From assembly GCF_013523055.1 (NCBI RefSeq), contig NZ_JAAMQM010000001.1:398910-462909 (forward strand): a stretch of 64,000 nt of DNA, read 5' to 3'. This document shows positions 57,927 to 64,000 of this stretch, piece after piece. The number at the start of each line of letters is the position of its first letter. Positions within the stretch are counted from its first letter, which is position 1. The notes under the pieces were generated by a model. That model was not told the origin of the DNA. It did no database searches and was given only the letters and a program-made list of their open reading frames with translations. This DNA comes from Pseudomonas capeferrum (GTDB taxonomy: Bacteria > Pseudomonadota > Gammaproteobacteria > Pseudomonadales > Pseudomonadaceae). A program made the translations under genes and the position numbers.

Positions 57927-60170
57927 TTGACCACTGCCGAAACCGCGTTCGAACAAGCCGTAGAACGCTGCGCCCAAGAGCGGATCCAGATTCCCGGCTG
58001 TATTCAGCCTCACGGATTCCTGCTGGCGCTGGACGACGCAGACTTGTGCATTCTCCAGGCCAGTGAAAATGCCGAGCGTTGGCTGGGCATCCCGGTTACA
58101 GAGCTGCTGGGCAGCGCGTTCGATTCCCTGGTCCTGGGAGACTTCGACCTGCGCGCGCATCTGCAATACCTCCCGGATGAAGAAATCTTTCCGTTCCATA
58201 TTGCCGACGTGCGCCTGCGCGAAGGCGCGCCTTGCAGTGAACTGTTGCGAGTCCTGGTCCATCGCCATGACCAGGTATTGTTCGTGGAAGTCGAACCCTT
58301 TCGGCACACGACCGGGCAGAGCGACTACTACCCACTGATCCGGGCATTCGTCAGCAGAATGCACCAGGCAGCCAGCGTCGATGAACTGCTGCAGCGCTCG
58401 GTCAACGAGGTCAAACGCATTACCGGCTTTGGTCGCGTCAAGGCGTACCGCTTCGATGCCGAAGGCAATGGGTTGGTCCTGGCCGAAACGGCGGATGCCG
58501 GCTACCCGCAGTACCTGGGGCTGTGCTTTCCCGCGTCGGATATCCCCCAGCAAGCACGTGAACTGTACCGAATCAATCGCATTCGCGTGATCGAGAATGC
58601 CGACTACGAACCCTCCCCCCTCATCCCGGTCGTCAACCCACGTACAGGCCGCCCGCTCGACATGAGCTTTGCCGCCCTGCGCAGTGTGTCGCCAGTGCAT
58701 CTCCAATACATGCGCAACATGGGTACGTTGTCGTCCATGTCGCTGTCGATCGTTGTCGACGGTCAGCTCTGGGGGTTGATTTCATGCCATCACGATCTGC
58801 CTCGCCCAGTGAGCTTCCAGAGCCGTACCGCCTGCGAACTGTTGGCCAGCGTGCTGTCGTTGCAGATCGAATCCCGCGAAGCTCATGCCGATACGCAAGC
58901 CTTGCTACAGCTGCGCCAGCGTATCGTGCAGATGCTCTCGGCCATGGCCGACCAGGACAGCGTCAGCGATGGCTTGTTGCGCCTGCCACAAGTACTCCTG
59001 GATTTCGCCGGTGCCTCGGGCGCGGCGATCATTTCCGCTGAACGTTGCGAACTGGTTGGCGCGACTCCGCCGGCCTATATGGTCAACGCCTTGGTGCACT
59101 GGATGGCGCGGCACGACGACGGCGCCGTGTTTCACACCGACAATGTGCGCCGCGACATCGAAGAACTGCCGGAACTGAGCACGCATTGCGCCGGAGTGCT
59201 CGCCGTGGCTATTTCGCAGATCCATTCGCATTACCTGGTGTGGTTCCGTCCCGAGCTGACACGCGAGGTCACCTGGACCGGCCGACCGGAAAAACAGGTC
59301 GGGCCACAAGGCAGGCTCGACCCACGCAACAGCTTCGAACGCTGGCAGGAAGTGGTGCGGGGCTTCTGCGTTCCCTGGAGCCCGCTGATCATCGAAGGCG
59401 TGCTGGAGCTACGTACCGCCGTGCTGGGCATCGTCCTGCGCAAGGCGGAAGAGCTGGCACAGCTGGCGGACGAGCTGCAGCGCTCGAACAAGGAACTGGA
59501 GGCGTTTTCCTACAGCGTTTCCCACGACCTGCGCGCGCCCTTGCGGCATATCGCCGGCTATACCGAACTGCTGGCCGAAGTCGAAGGCGGCGGGCTGAGC
59601 GAGCGCGGCCGCCGTTTCCTGGGTCATATCGAGGAAGCCGCGCGGTTCGCGGGTACCCTGGTGGACAATCTGCTGAACTTCTCGCAAATGGGTCGCGCCG
59701 CATTGCGCCTGTCCGACGTCGACCTCGGTGCCTTGGTCGAGTCGGTGCGGATGGACCTTGCCCCGGATTACGCCAATCGGCAAATCATCTGGGAGATCGG
59801 ACCGCTGCCCAAGGTGATCGCCGATCCTGCGTTCCTCAACCTGGCCCTGCACAATCTCGTCGCCAACGCCATCAAGTACACTCGCGGCCGCGATCCGGCG
59901 CGAATCGAAATCGGCGCGCTCGAGCATGAGGATGAAATCGAACTGTATATCCGCGACAATGGTGTCGGCTTCGACATGGCCTATGCCGACAAGCTCTTCG
60001 GCGTCTTCCAGCGTTTGCACCGAATGGAAGACTTCGAAGGTACCGGCATAGGCCTGGCCAGTGTGCGCCGCATCATCGAACGGCATGATGGGCGCGCGTG
60101 GGCCGACGGCCAGATCGACCATGGCGCCACGTTCCACTTCGCCCTGCCCCGCCACCCTTCGAAGACTTGA
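57927..60170 (+). CDS. bphP: bacteriophytochrome histidine kinase
   Basis: 747-aa red/far-red photoreceptor. PAS domain ~1-120, GAF ~135-300, PHY ~310-500, HisKA with H533 in SYSVSHDLRAPLRH, then HATPase_c (NLVANAIKYTRG, NGVGFDM, GTGIGLASVRRI). The biliverdin cysteine is C15 in RCAQERIQIPGCIQPHG; C25 ten residues on is additional. GAF motif FPASDIPQQARELYRIN and the PHY tongue motifs WTGRPEK and PRNSF are present. Start is TTG 57927 after CTGGAGAACACC. No heme oxygenase gene (bphO) is beside it, so biliverdin must come from elsewhere. The response-regulator gene follows after 16 bp. Confidence 0.95.
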   Translation: MTTAETAFEQAVERCAQERIQIPGCIQPHGFLLALDDADLCILQASENAERWLGIPVTELLGSAFDSLVLGDFDLRAHLQYLPDEEIFPFHIADVRLREGAPCSELLRVLVHRHDQVLFVEVEPFRHTTGQSDYYPLIRAFVSRMHQAASVDELLQRSVNEVKRITGFGRVKAYRFDAEGNGLVLAETADAGYPQYLGLCFPASDIPQQARELYRINRIRVIENADYEPSPLIPVVNPRTGRPLDMSFAALRSVSPVHLQYMRNMGTLSSMSLSIVVDGQLWGLISCHHDLPRPVSFQSRTACELLASVLSLQIESREAHADTQALLQLRQRIVQMLSAMADQDSVSDGLLRLPQVLLDFAGASGAAIISAERCELVGATPPAYMVNALVHWMARHDDGAVFHTDNVRRDIEELPELSTHCAGVLAVAISQIHSHYLVWFRPELTREVTWTGRPEKQVGPQGRLDPRNSFERWQEVVRGFCVPWSPLIIEGVLELRTAVLGIVLRKAEELAQLADELQRSNKELEAFSYSVSHDLRAPLRHIAGYTELLAEVEGGGLSERGRRFLGHIEEAARFAGTLVDNLLNFSQMGRAALRLSDVDLGALVESVRMDLAPDYANRQIIWEIGPLPKVIADPAFLNLALHNLVANAIKYTRGRDPARIEIGALEHEDEIELYIRDNGVGFDMAYADKLFGVFQRLHRMEDFEGTGIGLASVRRIIERHDGRAWADGQIDHGATFHFALPRHPSKT

Positions 60171-60186
60171 AGGAAACAGACACATC

Positions 60187-60648
60187 ATGCTCAAACCCAT
60201 CCTGCTGGTCGAAGACAATCCCCGCGACCTGGAGCTGACGCTCGTCGCGCTCGAACGCAGCCAGCTGGCCAATGAAGTCATCGTGTTGCGCGATGGCGCC
60301 GATGCACTGGATTACCTGTTGCGCCGCAACGCTTACAGCGACCGCGACGACGGCAACCCGGCCGTGCTGTTGCTCGACCTGAAGCTACCCAAGGTCGATG
60401 GCCTACAAGTACTCAAGGTGGTCCGCGAAACCCCCGAGCTGCGCAGCATACCGACGGTCATGCTGACGTCCTCGCGCGAGGAGCCGGACCTGCTGCGCGC
60501 CTACGAACTCGGCGTCAACGCCTATGTCGTCAAGCCGGTGGAATTCAAGGAGTTCGTCACCGCCATTTCCGACCTTGGCGTGTTCTGGGCCGTGCTCAAC
60601 GAACCGCCACCCGGATCCCTGCGTCTGAATCGTCGAGGCCCTGCCTGA
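60187..60648 (+). CDS. single-domain response regulator (Rcp1 type)
   Basis: 153-aa REC domain without an output domain, the kind that receives phosphate from phytochromes (cyanobacterial Rcp1). Acidic pocket VEDN at residues 8-11, phosphoacceptor D64 in LLLDLKLPKVDGLQVL, Thr/Ser in VMLTSSREE and Lys in YVVKPVEF. AAGGAAACAGACACATC precedes ATG 60187. It lies between bphP and the hybrid kinase, so phosphate relay among the three is likely. Confidence 0.9.
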   Translation: MLKPILLVEDNPRDLELTLVALERSQLANEVIVLRDGADALDYLLRRNAYSDRDDGNPAVLLLDLKLPKVDGLQVLKVVRETPELRSIPTVMLTSSREEPDLLRAYELGVNAYVVKPVEFKEFVTAISDLGVFWAVLNEPPPGSLRLNRRGPA

Positions 60649-60658
60649 CGGAGGCGCA

Positions 60659-63043
60659 ATGTTGCACACCCCGCTAAAACTGTTGTTCGTCGAAGACAGC
60701 TCGATGGATGCCGAACTGACCCTGTTGCGCCTCGAGCGCAACGGCCTGCAGGTGCATGCCCATCAAGTGTTCGACCATGTCGGCGCCGAGAATGCCTTGG
60801 CCAACGGCAGCTTCGATCTCATCCTGTGCGACTGCGTCTTGCCGGGCTCTTCCGGCACCGATGTGCTGGCCATTGCCCAGCGCTTGGCGCCTGGCGTGCC
60901 CTTCATCTTCCTGTCCGGGGTCTATGGTGAAGAGCACGCGGTGGAAATGATCCGCCTCGGCGCCACCGACTACATCCTCAAGAAAAACCTGTCCTTGCTG
61001 CCCAAGGCCGTCAGGCGCGCCCTCACCGAGGTGCAGGAGCGTCAGCGACGGCGGCATGCCGAACAGGCGCTTGCCGATGTCGAGGCACGCGCCCGAATTG
61101 CCATCGATGCCGCGGGCATGGGGACCTGGGACTACCGCCCCGTGGAGGATGTACTGCTCTGGGATGACCGGTGCAAGACGCTTTTCGGGCTGCCGGTTGA
61201 CATCGAGATGTCCATGGAAGTGTTTTTCGACGGCATCTATCCCGATGACGTCGCGCAGGTCCGGACAGCGGTGGAACAGGCGCTGGTACCGAGCAGCGAT
61301 GGCAACTACCGGTCCGAGTTTCGCATCCCGCAACCGGGAGGCCAGGAGCCGCGCTGGTTGTTGAGCAGCGGCCAGAGCCAGTGGGTCGACGGGCGCTGCG
61401 TGCGCTTTTCCGGCGTTTTGCAGGACATCCACCAGCAGCGCCAGGCCACACAGGCGCTCAAGCAACTCAACGAGATGCTCGGCGAGCGCGTGGAGCGTCG
61501 CACCCGCGAGCGCGACAGGGCCTGGGAGTTGTCCCAGGACTTGATGGCGGTCCTGAACAAGGACCTCACGCCGGTTGCGCTCAACCCGGCCTGGGAAGCC
61601 AAACTGGGGTTCACCCGGGAACAACTGGCGCAAACGTCATTGCTGCAACTGCTGCCCGAACAGGACCAGGATTCCTTTCTCGCCGAGCTGGCGGCGCTGG
61701 CCATGGGTCGCACCAGCGCTCGCTTCGTCGGACGCATCAAGCATGCCAGCGGCCAGCAGCGCTGGTTGTCATGGGTGGCAGTGCCCGAAGATACCCTGCT
61801 CTACGTCGTGGCCCGCGATATCACCACCGAGCGCGAAGCGGCACTCGGACTGGCCGAAGCCAACAACCGACTGCGCGAGCAGATCACCGAGCGCGAACGT
61901 GTCGAAGCGGCGCTGCAGCAGATGCAACGCCTGGAGGCCGTGGGTCAGCTTACCGCAGGGGTGGCACATGACTTCAACAACCTGCTGACCGTGATCCTTA
62001 CAGGCGCAAGCTTCCTCGAACGCGACCTGGAAAGGGAAAATCTCGAAAAGGCGAGAACGCGCCTGCAGCACATTCGCGAAGCCGGGGAACGAGGCGCCAA
62101 ACTCACAGCGCAGCTACTGGCTTTCTCCCGTCGCCAACGTCTGGAGCCTGTGCCACTGAACCTCAACACGACCTTGAGTGGCCTGGAAGAACTACTGCGT
62201 CGAACCCTGGGCGGCAATATTTCCGTGCGTCTGGAGCTCGAAGACGCACTCTGGCAGGCACTGACAGACCCGACCCAGACCGAGATGATCATTCTCAACC
62301 TGGCCATCAACGCGCGCGATGCCATGAACGAAGGCGGACAGCTGACCCTGTCCACCCGCAATACTCGGGTCAATGCCCGCCCTCGTCGCCCCGAGGATCC
62401 GGATCCGGGCGACTATGTGGTGATGTCGATCCGAGATACCGGTTGCGGCATGAGCGAAGAGGTGCTGGCCAAGGTCTTCGAACCGTTCTTCACTACCAAG
62501 GACATCGGCAAAGGTTCCGGCCTGGGCCTGGCCCAGGTGTTCGGCTTCGCAAAGCAGTCAGGTGGCGGTGTTCGTATCGATACGGCGCCTGGACGTGGTA
62601 CCCAGGTCAGCGTCTATCTGCCGGCCGTTAAAAACGCCCCGAATGCCGAAGTGCCGATGACCAGCCAGATCGACACATACTCGGCGAGCGGTGGTGATCG
62701 CACACTGCTGCTGGTCGACGATGATGACCTGGTCCGCGAAATGATCGGCGAAGTCCTGCGGCTGTACGGCTACCAGGTTCGGCAGGCGAACAGCGGCGAA
62801 CAGGCGCTGGCCATGCTCGACGATGACATCGACCTGCTACTTACCGATTTCGCCATGCCCGAATTTACTGGCGCGCAGCTGGCGCAGGCAGCGCGCGCGC
62901 GCTATCCGCGCTTGCCGGTGGTATTCCTTACCGGATATGCGGAATTCCAGGGGCTGGAGCTGCCGGGAAGCCTGGTCATCCAGAAGCCGGTAAAGTCAGA
63001 AGTGCTGGCCCAGGGATTGAGCGAACTGCTGAGCCTGTCGTGA
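60659..63043 (+). CDS. hybrid sensor histidine kinase (REC-PAS-PAS-HK-REC)
   Basis: 794-aa soluble kinase. N-terminal REC with D58 (LILCDCVLPG), PAS domains ~140-265 and ~295-395, HisKA-type H437 in TAGVAHDFNNLLTVIL, HATPase_c (NLAINARDAMNEGG, DTGCGMS, GKGSGLGLAQVFGF), and a C-terminal REC with D730 (LLLTDFAMPEF). It starts 10 bp after the regulator gene with GGAGGCGCA before the ATG. Having receiver domains at both ends suggests it both receives signal from the phytochrome side and passes phosphate on. No membrane helix or DNA-binding domain. Confidence 0.92.
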   Translation: MLHTPLKLLFVEDSSMDAELTLLRLERNGLQVHAHQVFDHVGAENALANGSFDLILCDCVLPGSSGTDVLAIAQRLAPGVPFIFLSGVYGEEHAVEMIRLGATDYILKKNLSLLPKAVRRALTEVQERQRRRHAEQALADVEARARIAIDAAGMGTWDYRPVEDVLLWDDRCKTLFGLPVDIEMSMEVFFDGIYPDDVAQVRTAVEQALVPSSDGNYRSEFRIPQPGGQEPRWLLSSGQSQWVDGRCVRFSGVLQDIHQQRQATQALKQLNEMLGERVERRTRERDRAWELSQDLMAVLNKDLTPVALNPAWEAKLGFTREQLAQTSLLQLLPEQDQDSFLAELAALAMGRTSARFVGRIKHASGQQRWLSWVAVPEDTLLYVVARDITTEREAALGLAEANNRLREQITERERVEAALQQMQRLEAVGQLTAGVAHDFNNLLTVILTGASFLERDLERENLEKARTRLQHIREAGERGAKLTAQLLAFSRRQRLEPVPLNLNTTLSGLEELLRRTLGGNISVRLELEDALWQALTDPTQTEMIILNLAINARDAMNEGGQLTLSTRNTRVNARPRRPEDPDPGDYVVMSIRDTGCGMSEEVLAKVFEPFFTTKDIGKGSGLGLAQVFGFAKQSGGGVRIDTAPGRGTQVSVYLPAVKNAPNAEVPMTSQIDTYSASGGDRTLLLVDDDDLVREMIGEVLRLYGYQVRQANSGEQALAMLDDDIDLLLTDFAMPEFTGAQLAQAARARYPRLPVVFLTGYAEFQGLELPGSLVIQKPVKSEVLAQGLSELLSLS

Positions 63044-63066
63044 CCGGGATGCTTTTGGCGATGCGT

Positions 63067-63085
63067 CGGGCTGCTCGCCAGCCCG
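63067..63085 (+). terminator. hairpin after the phytochrome operon
   Basis: 7-bp stem CGGGCTG / CAGCCCG with a 5-nt loop, 23 bp beyond the kinase stop; no T tract. Weak. The following bases up to 63262 show nothing else. Confidence 0.3.
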
Positions 63086-63262
63086 GACTCACCCGTATCG
63101 CTTGGCTGCCTGCAAGAACCGGCGGATGGATCCTGCAGAATATCGTCATCCTTGAAAAGCTACAGACGTAGGCAGATTCGCGGAACATCCGTAGGAAACT
63201 GACAGGAACACGAAACCGCCGCGAGTAGACCAGCGAGAGAAAAAGACGGGATTTTTGAAAAA

Positions 63263-63337
63263 TGGCAGGGGCGGCTGGATTCGAACCAACGCATGGCAGG
63301 ATCAAAACCTGCTGCCTTACCGCTTGGCGACGCCCCT
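63263..63337 (-). tRNA. tRNA-Gln (anticodon UUG)
   Basis: 75 nt on the minus strand with encoded CCA. Acceptor stem AGGGGCG / CGCCCCT, D loop AGCGGTAA, anticodon stem GCAGG / CCTGC with loop TTTTGAT (anticodon TTG), T arm GTTGG-TTCGAAT-CCAGC, discriminator G. The sequence fits bacterial tRNA-Gln. Confidence 0.97.
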
Positions 63338-63636
63338 GTATCTGTTGCGAAGGATGCTGGCACCCTTGAGAACCATCCCTGACAAGCCACTTGAGTAGCT
63401 GCGTTGCGGGAATGAGCGGCAATTTACCAACTTTCTGTACGGGTGGGAAGCACTTTATGAAAAAAACTTCCTTAAAACAGCGGGTTAGTCCTGTTTCATG
63501 CTGTAAGCCCCGTTAGCCTGACGCTTCTACAGAACACTTCCCTGACTCAGGCTACCGTCTGTCGGCGTACGCCAACTCCCCGCTCCAGCGCCTTTCCAAG
63601 AGTTAAGTCCACCCGCGCCATTCAAGGAGAGCGCCA
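63338..63636. other. intergenic region upstream of tRNA-Gln
   Basis: About 300 bp between the 5' end of the tRNA and the divergent small gene at 63637. It must hold both promoters. A short AT-rich segment (TTATGAAAAAAACTTCCTTA, 63455-63474) stands out. No ORF or repeat is supported. Confidence 0.4.
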
Positions 63637-63885
63637 ATGCCGGTTTCACATGACCTCTATCAAGATCTTCATTACCCGCGAGAGATCGTGCAGCAGCGCC
63701 GTCAACAGGATAAGGAGCTCGACCGCCTGCTGGACGCCTATGTGGACCTCGACAACCAGATACTGGCAGCAGAATCCATCTCGGCAGGTAATTTCGAAGA
63801 TGATGATATGCGCCTGCTCAAGGAACGTCGCTTTGCGGTGAAATGCTTGATCGACGATCGCCTGAAGAACGGCAACCGACCCTAA
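63637..63885 (+). CDS. DUF465 (YdcH-like) small protein
   Basis: 82-aa helical protein with AAGGAGAGCGCC before ATG 63637. YPREIVQQRRQQDKELDRLL, then AYVDLDNQILAAE and DDDMRLLKERRFAVKCLIDD follow the DUF465 pattern (long helix with D-x-x-I, then a K/R-rich helix with L-K-x-x-R). A coiled-coil hairpin is expected. Function unknown. Confidence 0.75.
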   Translation: MPVSHDLYQDLHYPREIVQQRRQQDKELDRLLDAYVDLDNQILAAESISAGNFEDDDMRLLKERRFAVKCLIDDRLKNGNRP

Positions 63886-63891
63886 TGCTTG

Positions 63892-64000
63892 TCAGTTAAG
63901 GCCAATGGGGCTGCTTTGCACCCCTTCGCGGGCAAGCCCGCTCCCACAAGAAGTGCGCAGTTCCTGAATTCAGCGCTCAATTTGTGGGAGCGGGCTTGCC
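63892..64000. repeat. 36-bp repeat copy 2 joined to a REP palindrome pair
   Basis: 63892-63927 repeats 7960-7995 with one mismatch. It continues into a REP arm (TTCGCGGGCAAGCCCGCTCC, ending CACAAG near 63940) and an inverted arm TTTGTGGGAGCGGGCTTGCC at 63981-64000 that is cut off by the window end. Together they form a REPIN of the type abundant in P. putida-group genomes. Confidence 0.85.

Overview
The window is about 64 kb of a GC-rich gammaproteobacterial chromosome, best read as a Pseudomonas of the P. putida group. The basis is the gene order ftsK-aat-bpt-infA / clpA-clpS / cspD / idh-nudJ-mnmA-hflD-purB, the trehalose/glycogen cluster, the liuABCD operon, a PrrF-type small RNA and Pseudomonas-type REP palindromes (core TGTGGGAGCGGG). 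Species-level placement is not attempted; no database could be consulted.

Layout. (1) 1-18.2 kb is housekeeping: DNA translocase FtsK, the N-end-rule aminoacyl-transferases Aat and Bpt next to the protease parts ClpA and ClpS that consume their products, IF-1, CspD, a monomeric NADP isocitrate dehydrogenase, a Nudix hydrolase, MnmA, HflD, PurB, a RoxA-type ribosomal oxygenase with a GNAT protein, and topoisomerase III. (2) 18.6-25.5 kb holds a TSUP permease, NudC, an ECH1-type crotonase, and an operon gnd-zwf-GH15. (3) 26.0-46.0 kb is an alpha-glucan/trehalose cluster: glgA-treZ-malQ-treY-DUF2934, glgX and an orphan outer-membrane barrel on the plus strand; glgE-treS(maltokinase fusion)-glgB on the minus strand. 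Together these can make linear glucan (GlgA, GlgE), branch and debranch it (GlgB, GlgX, MalQ), cut trehalose off it (TreY, TreZ), and turn trehalose into maltose-1-phosphate (TreS-Mak) for GlgE.

(4) 46.3-47.3 kb is a non-coding mosaic of repeats: a 63-bp tandem array and two ~200-bp elements with ~32-bp terminal inverted repeats, plus inverted degenerate copies of the 63-mer. (5) 47.3-53.5 kb is a small ACP-like ORF and the leucine/isovalerate operon liuABCD behind a perfect 16-bp LiuR-type palindrome; liuR and liuE are not here. (6) 53.5-57.7 kb is accessory: a CI/LexA-like repressor whose protease dyad residues are both replaced, a divergent DUF3077/DUF6124-like gene, a Fur-box-driven PrrF sRNA, a short protein joining sigma region 4 to a DUF4880 domain and one membrane segment, an M14 carboxypeptidase, and the decayed remains of a chaperone-usher (spore-coat-U) pilus locus. 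(7) 57.9-63.0 kb is a light-signalling operon: bacteriophytochrome, single-domain response regulator, hybrid histidine kinase. (8) The right end has tRNA-Gln(UUG), a DUF465-like small protein and REP palindromes running off the edge.

The strongest unusual signals are the repeat mosaic, the sigma4-DUF4880 fusion beside PrrF, the S24 repressor without its catalytic residues, and the orphan barrel inside the glucan cluster.
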